Origin: Micromonospora coxensis
Lineage (GTDB): Bacteria; Actinomycetota; Actinomycetes; Mycobacteriales; Micromonosporaceae
Assembly (NCBI RefSeq): GCF_900090295.1
Contig: NZ_LT607753.1
Span: 930,001-994,000, forward strand
Length of the DNA: 64,000 nucleotides
Reading direction: 5' to 3'
The notes below the pieces were generated by a model. It saw only the letters and a list, made by a program, of their open reading frames with translations. It was not told the DNA's origin and did no database searches. Position 1 is the first letter of the stretch. Every line of letters begins with the position of its first letter. The position numbers and the translations under genes are program-made. This document shows positions 1-12,760 of this stretch, one piece after another.

Positions 1-839
1 CCGGTCTTGCCGCCGATGGCGCCCGGGTAGTGGTACAGCAACTGGTTGTCGTTCTGGATCTCGAACGCCTTCTCGCGCAGCGCCGGTTGGGCCGGGACGA
101 CGGCGCGCAGCGTGGTGTCGTACCGGCGGAAGGCCGGGTCGGCGAAACAGGCCCGGGCGATCAGCGCCAGGTCGTACGCGCTGGTGAACTGGCCGGGCGC
201 GTCCAGCCCGGACGGGGTCACCGCGTGTGTCTGGAAGGCGCCCAGGCGGCGGGCCTCGGCGTTCATCGCGCGCATCCCACCCGGCTGACCGGCCGGCCCG
301 CCGCCGAGGCGGGCCAGCGCGTTGGCCGCCTCGTTGCCGGACTTGAGCAGCAGCCCGAGCCAGATCGTCTCGATCCGGTAGCGGCCGCCCTCGGCCAGTC
401 CCACCGCCGAACTGCCCGGTTCGATGTCCAGGTCACCGGCGGTGATCGTGACGACCTCGCGCGGGTCGAGCTTCGGCAGCATGGTGGCGGCCAGCAGCAG
501 CTTCTGCACGCTCGCCGGGGTGGCGTACTCGTGCGGGCCGCAGCCACCGAGCACCGCGCCGCTGTCCAGGTCCGCGACCAGCCACGAGGTGGCCGGCACC
601 GGCGGCGGCGCTGCCACCCCGGCGGGCGTCACCAGCCCGGGCGTGGCCAGCTCCGGTCCGCCGACGACGCGGTGGGCGGGCTCGGCGCGCGGGGGCGCGG
701 GGCGGGGCGGCCGGGACACCGACGGCACGGGCGGGCACGGGCGGGTGGCCACCGGGGACGCCACGGCCACGGCGGGCACACCGGCGGCGGACGCCACGAC
801 GGCGACGAGCACGGCGACGGTACGAACCCATACGCTCAT
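1..839 (-). CDS. Secreted D-Ala-D-Ala carboxypeptidase (S11 family), cut by the window edge
   Basis: Serine DD-peptidase of the penicillin-binding-protein-5/S11 type, which trims the terminal D-Ala from peptidoglycan stem peptides outside the membrane. Reading left from the ATG at 839 gives a signal peptide (about residues 5-30), a Pro-rich spacer, then the catalytic triplet of motifs: SVQK (Ser112, Lys115), SGN (169-171) and the start of KTG (Lys278-Thr279), where the window ends. The C-terminus is therefore missing only because the sequence stops. It is a close paralogue of the gene at 1923-3146 and shares a 127-bp stretch of identical DNA with it (462-588 versus 2760-2886). The start was chosen because it gives a clean signal peptide; an ATG at 831 is out of frame. 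Family assignment is firm; substrate is inferred. Confidence 0.9.
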   Translation of the reverse strand, partial: MSVWVRTVAVLVAVVASAAGVPAVAVASPVATRPCPPVPSVSRPPRPAPPRAEPAHRVVGGPELATPGLVTPAGVAAPPPVPATSWLVADLDSGAVLGGCGPHEYATPASVQKLLLAATMLPKLDPREVVTITAGDLDIEPGSSAVGLAEGGRYRIETIWLGLLLKSGNEAANALARLGGGPAGQPGGMRAMNAEARRLGAFQTHAVTPSGLDAPGQFTSAYDLALIARACFADPAFRRYDTTLRAVVPAQPALREKAFEIQNDNQLLYHYPGAIGGKT

Positions 840-1061
840 CACCACGAAGCGTAGTCAGGATGGCGCGTCCGGGTGACGATTTCCGGTCCTGCCGACGGCG
901 CCGCCCCGAGCCGGTAGGACCCGAGCCGACCGGGTGGGGCGGCGACGGCGCGCCGTCCCACCCGACGCCTCAGGACGCGTGCGTCGACACGCCGGCCCGG
1001 CCTGGGCGGTGCCCCGGGGCGGCGACCGGCGGCGGACGCCGCCCCGGGGACCCGGCGGGTC

Positions 1062-1844
1062 CTAGCGGCCCCGGCTGGCCTTGCAGATCTCCACCGGCTC
1101 AGCGGGCGCGCCGTCGACCGGGGCCGGATCCTCCGGGGTGGGGGCGATGCCGGCGGCGGCGATCCGGTCCAACGTCGCCAGCCCGGCCTCGTCGACCGAG
1201 CCGAAGACGGTGTAGTTGGGACGCAGCGCCGAGTCGGCCTGCACCAGGAAGAACTGGCTGCCGTTGGTGTCCGGGCCGGCGTTGGCCATGGCCAGCGTGC
1301 CCCGGGCGTAGAGGCGGCGGACCCCGGTCGGATCGGTCGGCGCGGGCGGTAGGTCGGTGGGCAGTTCGTCGGCGTACCGGTACCCGGGCCCGCCCGAGCC
1401 GGTGCCGGACGGGTCACCGCACTGGAGCACCTTCAACGTCGCGTACGCGGTCAGCCGGTGGCAGGTGGTCCGGTCGTAGAAGCGGTGGCGGGCCAGGTGC
1501 AGGAAGCTCTGCACGGTGCAGGGGGCCTGCTCGCGGTCCAGGGTCAACCCGATCGGCCCCTGGTTGGTGTGCAGGGTGACCCGGACCGTGCCACGGTCGG
1601 GCGTACGCCGGGGGTCCGGCGGCAGCGGCACCGGGCGGGCCGCCGGGTCGTCCGGGGTCGCCGTGTACGCGCAGGGCCCCTTCGTGGTCGGCGGCGTGGA
1701 CGGCGCGGCACCGGGGGCGGCGACCGCGGCGGTGCCGGCGGCGGCGACCAGCGCGGCCGACGTGGCCGTCACGCCGGCCAGGCGGCGCAGCGTCCGCAGC
1801 GGTCGGTGGCGCGGCACGGCGGTCGGTCGGGGTTCACTCGACAC
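1062..1844 (-). CDS. Secreted cyclophilin-type peptidyl-prolyl isomerase
   Basis: 260-residue protein with a GTG start and a good ribosome binding site (GGGAGGA). A hydrophobic stretch (about residues 24-43) after a basic N-terminus serves as signal peptide or signal anchor. The cyclophilin fold follows (about 85-255), with the recognisable QGPIGLTL strand, the NGSQFFLVQ core motif near residue 195 and YTVFGSV near the end. Cyclophilins catalyse cis-trans isomerisation of prolyl bonds; an exported one would assist folding of wall or secreted proteins. It lies between two paralogous DD-carboxypeptidase genes on the same strand, which suggests a role at the cell surface, but no client protein can be deduced. 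Two Cys in the CTVQSF and TTCHRL regions and one in LQCGD could form a disulfide. Confidence 0.9.
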   Translation of the reverse strand: MSSEPRPTAVPRHRPLRTLRRLAGVTATSAALVAAAGTAAVAAPGAAPSTPPTTKGPCAYTATPDDPAARPVPLPPDPRRTPDRGTVRVTLHTNQGPIGLTLDREQAPCTVQSFLHLARHRFYDRTTCHRLTAYATLKVLQCGDPSGTGSGGPGYRYADELPTDLPPAPTDPTGVRRLYARGTLAMANAGPDTNGSQFFLVQADSALRPNYTVFGSVDEAGLATLDRIAAAGIAPTPEDPAPVDGAPAEPVEICKASRGR

Positions 1845-1922
1845 GGGTGTCCTCCCTGGACTCGTGGTACCAGAAAGATCGGAGTCTATGTACCCCGCGA
1901 CGGCTTGTCGACGCCGGTCGAT

Positions 1923-3146
1923 TCAGGCGCGACGCCGGCCGCGCGGGCGACGGCGGCGCCGCAACGCCAGCACGGCGGCGACGAGCCCGACCAGGACCGC
2001 CCCACCGCCGACCACCGCGCCGCCGAGCCACTCCGGTCCCCCGGCCCCGGATCCCCCGGCGGCCGGCGCACGGACCGCCCGGGGCGGGGCGGACGCGGGC
2101 AGCCCCTCGGCGGTCACCTCGCCCGGCTCGACCAGCCGGCCCACCGAGGCGTCGCGGGGCAGGGCGAAGCCCCAGTCGAGCAGCCGGGCCCCCTGCTCCC
2201 AGGCGCGCACCGGCCGGCGCTCGGCACCCAACAGGGTCACCACCAACCGCCGGCCGTCGCGCTCGGCGGCGCCCACGTAGGTGTGCCGGGCCAGGTCGGT
2301 GAAGCCGGTCTTGCCACCCAACGCGCCCGGATAGTTGTGGATCAGCGGGTTCTCGTTCTGGATCTGGAAGCCGGGCTTCTTCAGCGCCGGCTGGGCCGGG
2401 ATCTGGGTGCGCTCGGTCAGCGCGTACCGGCGGAAGGTGGGGTCGGCGAAGCAGACCCGGGCGATCAGCGCCAGGTCGTACGCGCTGGTGAACTGGCCCG
2501 GGCCGTCCAGGCCGGACGGGGTCACCGCGTGGGTCTGCCAGGCGCCGAGCCGGCGGGCCTCGGCGTTCATCTGCCGTACCCCGGCCTGCGCGCTGCCGGC
2601 GCCGAGCCGGGCCAGCATGTTCGCCGCGTCGTTGCCGGACTGCAGCAGCAGCCCCAGCCAGAGGGTCTCCACCGAGTACCGGCCGCCGACCAGCAGGCCG
2701 ACCGCCGAGCTGCCGGGTTCGATGTCCAGGTCGGCCCGGGTGACCGTGGCGACCTGCTTCGGGTCGAGCTTCGGCAGCATGGTGGCGGCCAGCAGCAGCT
2801 TCTGCACGCTCGCCGGGGTGGCGTACTCGTGCGGGCCGCAGCCACCGAGCACCGCGCCGCTGTCCAGGTCCGCGACCAGCCACGAGCCGGCGGTGACCGG
2901 AGGCGGCGCGGGCGCGCCCGGCGGGACGACCAGACCGGCGGTGGCCAGCGCCTCGCCGCCCACCGCCCGCTGCGCGGGCACCGCCGCCGGGGGCACGGGG
3001 CGCGGCGGGCGGGTCACCGTCGGGGTCGGCAACCTCGGGCAGGGCACGACCGCCGGGAGCGCCGACGGCACGGCGTCCGCCGGGACGGGCGTGGCGGTGA
3101 TGAGGAGTACGGCGACGGTGGCGGCGGCCAGGACCCGGGCTCTCAT
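1923..3146 (-). CDS. Membrane-anchored D-Ala-D-Ala carboxypeptidase (S11 family)
   Basis: 407-residue DD-peptidase with all three S11 signatures: SVQK (Ser113, Lys116), SGN (170-172) and GGKTG near residue 285. An N-terminal signal peptide (residues 1-26) is followed by a Pro/Val-rich spacer. The C-terminus has one transmembrane helix and a very basic tail of Arg residues, so the enzyme should be anchored to the outer face of the membrane. The open frame extends further upstream, but the ATG at 3146 begins the signal peptide and longer starts add non-homologous sequence. The paralogue at 1-839 has the same layout, and the two share one perfectly identical 127-bp block around the SVQK codons. 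The ribosome binding site is weak. Removal of terminal D-Ala from stem peptides is the family activity. Confidence 0.92.
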   Translation of the reverse strand: MRARVLAAATVAVLLITATPVPADAVPSALPAVVPCPRLPTPTVTRPPRPVPPAAVPAQRAVGGEALATAGLVVPPGAPAPPPVTAGSWLVADLDSGAVLGGCGPHEYATPASVQKLLLAATMLPKLDPKQVATVTRADLDIEPGSSAVGLLVGGRYSVETLWLGLLLQSGNDAANMLARLGAGSAQAGVRQMNAEARRLGAWQTHAVTPSGLDGPGQFTSAYDLALIARVCFADPTFRRYALTERTQIPAQPALKKPGFQIQNENPLIHNYPGALGGKTGFTDLARHTYVGAAERDGRRLVVTLLGAERRPVRAWEQGARLLDWGFALPRDASVGRLVEPGEVTAEGLPASAPPRAVRAPAAGGSGAGGPEWLGGAVVGGGAVLVGLVAAVLALRRRRRPRGRRRA

Positions 3147-3472
3147 GGTGAGGCACCATACCGAGACAAGATCGGCGTACCGGAGCGACGCACCCGCCGA
3201 CGGCGAGGGTGGCGAGCGCGGCACCGAGGGTGAACCCGGCCGGACGGCCGTCGCCCACCTCGCGCGACGCGGCGGCCGGCGGTCGCCGGAAACCGCTTGC
3301 CGCCGGTTGAACGATCTTCGGGCGGACTCCGTATCCATGGCCGCAGGGACGCAACGGGACGCCGCCGATGCCGGGGCGGTCGACACCGGGCTCCCGCATC
3401 CCCACCGCACCGCCGGAACGCCCCCGGACGCCGACCGCGTCGACGGCCCGGCGGAGACCAGAGGAGAGGTAC

Positions 3473-4333
3473 ATGGCCAGGCCCACGCGGAAGAACGCGG
3501 TCCTCAAGCTCGCCGGAGTGGGCGCCCTCGCGGCGCTGCTGCTGGCCGGCGGACTGCAACTCGCCTCCGCCGGCGAGAACACCGGCAACGCCAGCGGCGC
3601 CCAGACCGTGAACTGCCCGACCGTACGCGACAAGCTGCCGGCGGTTCCCGCCTCGGCCGCCGCCGGCGTCGAGCGCGAACTGGCCAACCTGGACGAGGAG
3701 ATCGCCCGGCAGAACGAGCGCCTGGCCAAGCAGGCGGCCAACCCCCAGGGCGGCCCGAACTTCATCAACAACGCCATCCTCGGCCCGCTGAAGAACAAGC
3801 GGGTGGCGGTGCTGGACCGCATCGAGATCAACTTCAACCGGGCCGGCGCGCAGCGACCCGACCTGGACAGCCTCGCCACCTGCACCCTCAACGCCCCGGG
3901 CGTCGCCAGCGCGGTCAACGGATCCGCCCCGGCCGGCGGCGGCAACGCGGGCGCAGGCAACGGCAACGCGGGCGCAGGCAACGGCAACGCGGGCGCGGGC
4001 AACGGCGCCACCGGCAACGCGGGCAACGGCAACGTGGCCGGCGCCCGGACGGTGAACTGCCCGACCCCGCAGATCCCGGCCGTGCCGGCCCAGGCCGCCG
4101 CCAACGTCCGGGCCGAACTGGCCCAGCTCGACAAGCAGATCAGCGAGGCCAACGCCCGCCTGGCCCAGCAGGCGGCCAACCCTCAGGGCGGCCCGAACTT
4201 CATCAACAACGCCATCCTCGGCCCGCTCAAGAGCAAGCGGCAGGCGGCGCTCGACCGCATCGAGATCGCCTTCAACCGCGTCGGCGCCCAGCGGCCCGAC
4301 CTGGACGGCTTCGCCACCTGCGGCCTCAACTGA
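3473..4333 (+). CDS. Secreted protein with two copies of an unrecognised Cys-bounded domain
   Basis: 286 residues with a signal peptide (about 1-33) behind a strong ribosome binding site (GAGGAGAGG). The mature part is two copies of a domain of about 95 residues (44-140 and 192-286) joined by a flexible Gly/Asn/Ala linker (about 156-190). Each copy starts with TVNCP, has a charged helical stretch, a nearly invariant core (AANPQGGPNFINNAIL, then GPLK), DRIEI.FNR and ends with an ATC triplet. Each thus has one N-terminal and one C-terminal Cys (48/137 and 196/283), which suggests one disulfide per domain. I do not recognise the family and assign no enzymatic role. The linker is encoded by a 21-bp tandem repeat. 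A 14-bp terminator hairpin follows directly, so the gene appears to be a single transcription unit. Confidence 0.85.
   Translation: MARPTRKNAVLKLAGVGALAALLLAGGLQLASAGENTGNASGAQTVNCPTVRDKLPAVPASAAAGVERELANLDEEIARQNERLAKQAANPQGGPNFINNAILGPLKNKRVAVLDRIEINFNRAGAQRPDLDSLATCTLNAPGVASAVNGSAPAGGGNAGAGNGNAGAGNGNAGAGNGATGNAGNGNVAGARTVNCPTPQIPAVPAQAAANVRAELAQLDKQISEANARLAQQAANPQGGPNFINNAILGPLKSKRQAALDRIEIAFNRVGAQRPDLDGFATCGLN
3941..4003 (+). repeat. Three 21-bp tandem repeats encoding a GNAGAGN linker
   Basis: Three units of 21 bp, two identical and the third with one base changed, encode the flexible linker between the two domains of the secreted protein. Repeat number could vary by slippage without breaking the frame. 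Confidence 0.9.
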
Positions 4334-4347
4334 CCGCACCGAGCCGA

Positions 4348-4380
4348 CAGCGGCCCGGCGGGGTGACCGCCGGGCCGCTG
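4348..4380 (+). terminator. Hairpin terminator after the two-domain secreted protein
   Basis: A perfect 14-bp GC stem (4348-4361 with 4367-4380) around a 5-nt loop lies 15 nt after the stop codon. There is no T tract, as is common in actinobacteria. Confidence 0.75.
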
Positions 4381-4553
4381 CGCATCCGGCCACTGGGGAC
4401 GGTCGACATCGGTCACCGGCCTCCGGCCGTGCCACGCCCGGACCGCCTGTAGCCTGCACCCACGTTTGAGACTTCGCGTCCCGGCCAGCGCGGATCACCT
4501 GCGCACCGTCCGGTCGAGGTTTACACGATAGGTTCAATGAGACGCTAGACGGC

Positions 4554-6827
<2,274 letters not shown>

Positions 6828-6836
6828 CCGTGGGGC

Positions 6837-6873
6837 AGCCGGGTGGTGGGCGCGCGGCGGCCACCACCCGGCT
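6837..6873. terminator. Bidirectional hairpin between convergent genes
   Basis: A perfect 13-bp stem (6837-6849 with 6861-6873) and 11-nt loop lie just past the stop of the UvrA-like gene and downstream of the convergent phosphatase gene. Confidence 0.7.
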
Positions 6874-6935
6874 CGCGGTGCTAGCCTCCGCGACGGGCCC
6901 GCGGGTGTCGGTGACGTGCTCGCCGGGCTGCCGTT

Positions 6936-7343
6936 CTAGGGCAGGCGGCGCAGCCAGGCGCGCTGCCACGGGGTCTCCACGGCGCGCGGGTGGTACCGCT
7001 CGCGGACCCAGGAAACCGCCTGGGCAGCCGGCAGACCGTCGAGGACCGCCAGGGCGGCGAGCGCCGTGCCGGTCCGGCCGACCCCGCCACGACAGGCCAC
7101 CTCCACCCGGGCCCCGTCGTGTGCCCGACGCAGCGCCTCGCCGAGCGCGTCCAGGGCGTCGGCCCGGTCCAGCGGGAGCCAGAAGTCCGGCCAGCGGATA
7201 CGTCGGTGCGGCCAGGCCGGCTCCGGGCCCGGCGCCAACAGCAGGGCGAAGTCGGCGGGCGAGGCGGGATCGCCGACCCGGCGTCCGCGTACCGTCGCGC
7301 CACTCGGCAGTACGACCACTCCAGCGCTCTCGGACCAGTCCAC
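6936..7343 (-). CDS. Small protein-tyrosine/dual-specificity phosphatase-like protein
   Basis: 135 residues with a GTG start. The C-terminal half carries the cysteine phosphatase P-loop CRGGVGRTG (C-X5-R) in the context VEVACRGGVGRTGTALAALAVL. The N-terminal half has WPDFWLPLDRADALDALGEAL, typical of the short actinobacterial phosphatase-like proteins. It should form a phosphocysteine intermediate and release phosphate from a phosphoprotein or other phosphoester; the substrate is unknown. The usual His before the catalytic Cys is Ala (ACRGG), a change also found in some family members, so activity should not be taken for granted. It converges on the UvrA-like gene, with a shared hairpin between them. 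A 16-bp hairpin lies just upstream of its start (7372-7408). Confidence 0.8.
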   Translation of the reverse strand: MDWSESAGVVVLPSGATVRGRRVGDPASPADFALLLAPGPEPAWPHRRIRWPDFWLPLDRADALDALGEALRRAHDGARVEVACRGGVGRTGTALAALAVLDGLPAAQAVSWVRERYHPRAVETPWQRAWLRRLP

Positions 7344-7371
7344 GCCCTGATTGTGCCGCCACCGGCGCAGA

Positions 7372-7408
7372 AGCGCCGCCCCCGACCGGGTGGGTCGGGG
7401 GCGGCGCT
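7372..7408. terminator. 16-bp hairpin upstream of the phosphatase gene
   Basis: Perfect stem of 16 bp (7372-7387 with 7393-7408) and a 5-nt loop. It lies about 30 nt before the phosphatase start on the minus strand, so it would insulate that gene from upstream read-through. Confidence 0.6.
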
Positions 7409-7691
7409 GAAGGGTGCCGGTGTGCAGGTCGCCTCTCGGCGCGTGGCGCGACGCGGCTCCAGCCGAACGGTATTCCGCGACGGCATTTCAGGTGAGGCCC
7501 GGGGACACTGGACACACCGACACCCGACTCAACACGCTACCCGCCTTCACCCTTCCCCCACCCCCAGTGACCCCCACCACCGCCCCGCACCGCGATCAGA
7601 GGCTCGTCTCCCGACCACCGCACGGCGACCCGGACCGGGACCCGCCCCCTGGGGCAGCCACACCGGCCTGCGCGAGGGGCGAGGATTGAAG

Positions 7692-7742
7692 GAGATCTTG
7701 GCGAGTTGTCGTTCGCGGTGAACGACAACTCGCCAAGATCTC
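7692..7742. repeat. Perfect 23-bp inverted repeat with 5-nt loop
   Basis: Arms 7692-7714 and 7720-7742 are exact reverse complements and begin GAGATCTTGG. This stem is longer and less GC-rich than the terminators around it, lies about 200 bp from any gene end and has no T tract. It looks like a dispersed palindromic repeat rather than an ordinary terminator, but only one copy is in this window. Confidence 0.75.
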
Positions 7743-7954
7743 AGCCCGCCTCGCGGGCACCCCCCGGCCGGACCGACGAACGATGCCTCAACCGCCAGGG
7801 GGCTGTGGACGTGTGGACGTGCCGCCGCTACTGACCACGCCACCCGCCCCCATCCCTCCTCGGGGTTGACAGTCGCGGAGATCCACACCGCCACCACCCT
7901 CATGATCGATGCGGCGGGCGGCCTGACCGCCGGGCGGCTCGGCTGGATACGCCG

Positions 7955-7988
7955 CTGGCCGGCACCCCGTGTTCGGGGTGCCGGCCAG
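7955..7988 (-). terminator. Terminator of the first lysozyme-like gene
   Basis: A perfect 14-bp stem (7955-7968 with 7975-7988) and 6-nt loop, 21 nt after the stop of the lysozyme-like gene. The same hairpin and flanking bases recur after the paralogue (12709-12738). Confidence 0.8.
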
Positions 7989-8009
7989 CATGCGCAGTGC
8001 GTGGGTGGG

Positions 8010-8606
8010 TCAGCTGTTCCAGTGCTCGGCGACGAGGTCGGCGGCCTGCTGCTCCCACTGGGCGTAGTGGTCGGGGTAGGCCGAGACCTGCACGGTCTGG
8101 GCGGCCTTGGTCAGCGGCATGTCCTGCCAGCCGTCGACCTGCTTCAGACCCTTGAGGAACGCCAGGGTGGAGTACTCGGGGTCGGTGATCTGCTCGACCG
8201 TGCCCCAACCGCTGGAGGGGCGCTGCTGGAACAGGCCCTGCGAGTCGTGATCGTTACGCTCACCGAGGTGGCCGAGGTTCTCCAGCTTCGACTCCTGCAG
8301 CGCCGTGGCGATCGACACCACCGCAGCCCGCTCGTCCATGCCCGCCTTCTTGGTGGCGGCGATGATCGCCTTGACGTTGCCGACCTGCTCGTCCGACAGG
8401 TCGATACGCGACTGCGCACCCTGCACACCGTGCGGAATCAGCTTGCCCTTGTCCACAGCCGACTTCTCAGCGGCCATGACGGCGACGGTCTTCACATCGG
8501 CAGCCGGGGCGGCGTGCGCCTCGGTCACCGGACCGGCGAACACACCACCGGCGAAAGCCAGACCAGCAATACCCAGAACGCTCTTACGAATGATCATGGT
8601 GTTCAT
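8010..8606 (-). CDS. Secreted lysozyme-like (transglycosylase-fold) protein, copy 1
   Basis: 198 residues. Signal peptide (about 1-32, ending AHA-A), a short spacer, then a domain of about 125 residues common in actinobacterial secreted proteins and resembling a lysozyme/lytic transglycosylase fold: AGMDERAAVVSIATALQESKL, then DHDSQGLFQQRPSSGWG and a helical C-terminus rich in Trp and Gln. Glu105 in ALQESKL is the plausible catalytic acid; that is inference from the fold. Likely role: cleavage or binding of peptidoglycan glycan strands outside the membrane. The start at 8606 is set by a GGAG box and the signal peptide; upstream in-frame starts run through the leader. Its upstream region holds two GGAAT-N18-GTT sites and a leader shared with the paralogue at 12761-13354, to which it is nearly identical over the C-terminal half. 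Confidence 0.88.
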   Translation of the reverse strand: MNTMIIRKSVLGIAGLAFAGGVFAGPVTEAHAAPAADVKTVAVMAAEKSAVDKGKLIPHGVQGAQSRIDLSDEQVGNVKAIIAATKKAGMDERAAVVSIATALQESKLENLGHLGERNDHDSQGLFQQRPSSGWGTVEQITDPEYSTLAFLKGLKQVDGWQDMPLTKAAQTVQVSAYPDHYAQWEQQAADLVAEHWNS

Positions 8607-8685
8607 AGCAAAGCTCCATTCGGGGGTCGACACACACGCGTCGCCGGGGGACGACACCGCATGCGGGGCACCTCGACAGGCGCTC
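8607..8685 (-). other. Conserved 5' leader of lysozyme-like copy 1
   Basis: About 80 nt directly before the start codon are conserved with the leader of the paralogue (13355-13435), although this is non-coding DNA. It can fold a small stem around a CCCCC loop near 8650, followed by GTGTGTGTCGACC and the ribosome binding site GAATGGAGCT. Conservation suggests a regulatory RNA element or simply recent duplication. Confidence 0.5.
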
Positions 8686-8857
8686 ACACAACAAAGGGGG
8701 GAAAGTCGATAAACCGGCTCCAGCGCAAACCCTGACCCGCTCACGGATCAGGTCACACGAGCGGGGGGGCTCGGCGATCACGGTGCGGACCATCAAGCTC
8801 GCGGTCACACCGACGGGGGTCACGTCAAGCACGGAGGCTTGCGGCGCCGGGACCATG

Positions 8858-11175
<2,318 letters not shown>

Positions 11176-11219
11176 CGCCCGCCGGACGGTCGGTGCTGAC
11201 CGGTCGGTCAGGTGGAGCA

Positions 11220-11249
11220 TTGACAGCCCTCACGGAACGGGCCTAGCTT
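11220..11249 (+). promoter_or_regulatory. Sigma-70-type promoter candidate for the secreted hydrolase
   Basis: TTGACA (11220-11225), 18-bp spacer, TAGCTT (11244-11249), about 75 nt before the hydrolase start. The -35 hexamer is a perfect consensus match. Confidence 0.6.
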
Positions 11250-11323
11250 CAGTGCGCTACCGGCCGGTAGGCACCGTCCCGCCTGGCCGCCCTCGGGCGG
11301 CACCCGTCCCCGGGGGAGCATCG

Positions 11324-12688
11324 ATGCTGTCCTCAACCACCCGCCTCACCCGCCGGCTGCTCGCCGTCGGCGCGTCCCTGGCCCTGACCGTCGGGCTCGC
11401 CGGCGCGGCGCCGGCCACCGCCGCCGGCGACGACGGCTCGCAGCCGCTGCCCGGCTACACCATCACCAACCCGCCGCTGGCCCCGCTCGTCGTGGGCGGC
11501 GCGCCGACCACCGTACGGCAGGGCGTGCACCGGCACGCCGGCTACATCGTCGAGGTGCCGGCGGCCTGGAACGGCGAACTCGTCATGTGGGCGCACGGCT
11601 ACCGCGGCCAGACCACCGTGCTCTCCCCCGAGGCCCCGGGGTTCGGCCTGCGGCAGCGGCTGCTGGGCCAGGGGTACGCCTGGGCGTCGTCGTCGTACAC
11701 CACCAACGGCTTCGACATCCGCTCCGGCGTGGTCAGCACCCGGGAACTGGCCGACCTGTTCGCCTCGACCGTCGAGCGTCCGAAGCGGACGTACGTGGCC
11801 GGGGTGTCGATGGGCGGCTACGTCATCGGCCGATCGCTGGAGCAGTACCCGGGCTACTACGACGGGGCGCTGCCGATGTGCGGGGTGCTGGGCGATCACG
11901 AGCTGCTCGACTTCTTCCTCGACTACAACCTGGTCGCCCAGGCGCTCGGCGGGGTGCGGGCGTACCCGACGCCGACCGACTACCTCAGCAACGCGGTGCC
12001 CCGCATCCAGGTGGCGCTCGGCCTGGCCGGGCTCACCCCCACCGGGCCGGACACCACGAACGAGCGCGGCAAGCAGCTGCGGGAGATCACGGTCAACCGC
12101 TCCGGCGGGCCGCGCCCCGGCGCGGAGGCGGCCTTCGCGGTCTGGAAGGACTTCCTCTTCGCCATCAGCACCACCGACGGCGGGGACTCACCGGCGCAGC
12201 GGCCCGGGCAGCTCGCCACGAACCTGCTGACCCGCTACAGCCCGAACGGCCCGGTCGACGTCAACGCCACCGTGCAGCGGGTGCCGCCGGAGAACTTCCG
12301 GCAGCGATTCTCTCCGGTGCTGACGGAGGTGCCGCGCATCGCGGGCCGCCCGACCGCGCCGGTGCTCGGCCTGCACGGCCTGGGTGACCTGTTCGTGCCT
12401 TTCTCCATGGAGCAGGCGTACGCCCGGGACGCGGCACGGCACGGCCGCAGCCGGCTGGTCGTCCAGCGGGCCGTGCGGGCCACCCAGCACTGCGAGTTCA
12501 CCCCGGCCGAGGCCGGCGCCGCCTGGGACGACCTGGTCTCCTGGGTACGCACCGGAGTGCGTCCCGCCGGTGACGCGGTCACCGATCCGAAGGCGGTCGC
12601 CGCGCCGGACTTCGGCTGCCGGTTCAGCGACCGTGCCGCGTACGACGCCGGCGTCGGCACCCGCCGGCTGTACGCGAAGTGCCCCTGA
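11324..12688 (+). CDS. Secreted alpha/beta-hydrolase
   Basis: 454 residues with signal peptide (about 1-34, ending ATAA) and a GGGGGAG ribosome binding site. An alpha/beta-hydrolase fold is indicated by the oxyanion-type WAHGYRG strand near residue 95, the nucleophile elbow GVSMGG near 165, a late Asp in GLGDLFVPF near 357 and a His in ATQHCEF near 388, which would complete the Ser-Asp-His triad. Likely an extracellular esterase or peptidase; the substrate is not evident. A TTGACA/TAGCTT promoter lies upstream and a hairpin shared with the convergent lysozyme-like gene lies downstream, so it is probably monocistronic. Cys in PMCGV, TQHCEF, FGCRF and YAKCP could form disulfides. Confidence 0.85.
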   Translation: MLSSTTRLTRRLLAVGASLALTVGLAGAAPATAAGDDGSQPLPGYTITNPPLAPLVVGGAPTTVRQGVHRHAGYIVEVPAAWNGELVMWAHGYRGQTTVLSPEAPGFGLRQRLLGQGYAWASSSYTTNGFDIRSGVVSTRELADLFASTVERPKRTYVAGVSMGGYVIGRSLEQYPGYYDGALPMCGVLGDHELLDFFLDYNLVAQALGGVRAYPTPTDYLSNAVPRIQVALGLAGLTPTGPDTTNERGKQLREITVNRSGGPRPGAEAAFAVWKDFLFAISTTDGGDSPAQRPGQLATNLLTRYSPNGPVDVNATVQRVPPENFRQRFSPVLTEVPRIAGRPTAPVLGLHGLGDLFVPFSMEQAYARDAARHGRSRLVVQRAVRATQHCEFTPAEAGAAWDDLVSWVRTGVRPAGDAVTDPKAVAAPDFGCRFSDRAAYDAGVGTRRLYAKCP

Positions 12689-12708
12689 CGGACGCCGGAT
12701 ACGCCGCT

Positions 12709-12738
12709 GGCCGGCACCCCCTGTTCGGGGTGCCGGCC
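12709..12738. terminator. Hairpin between hydrolase and lysozyme-like copy 2
   Basis: A perfect 12-bp stem (12709-12720 with 12727-12738) and 6-nt loop. It is nearly the same sequence as the terminator at 7955-7988 and here lies between convergent genes. Confidence 0.8.
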
Positions 12739-12760
12739 GGCGTGCTCAGTGCGTGGTGGG

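Larger units (their letters stand above)
7344..8009. other. Intergenic region with three hairpins, no gene seen
   Basis: No credible coding sequence was found in 666 bp. It holds, in order, a 16-bp hairpin (7372-7408), a C-rich stretch, the perfect 23-bp inverted repeat at 7692-7742 and the terminator of the lysozyme-like gene (7955-7988). Confidence 0.7.

Noticed and set aside
2567..2845. Repeated 92-94-residue antisense frames in both carboxypeptidase genes (also at 263-547)
   Set aside because: They look conserved with each other only because the coding sequence of the two paralogues is nearly identical in this region; they are shadow frames.
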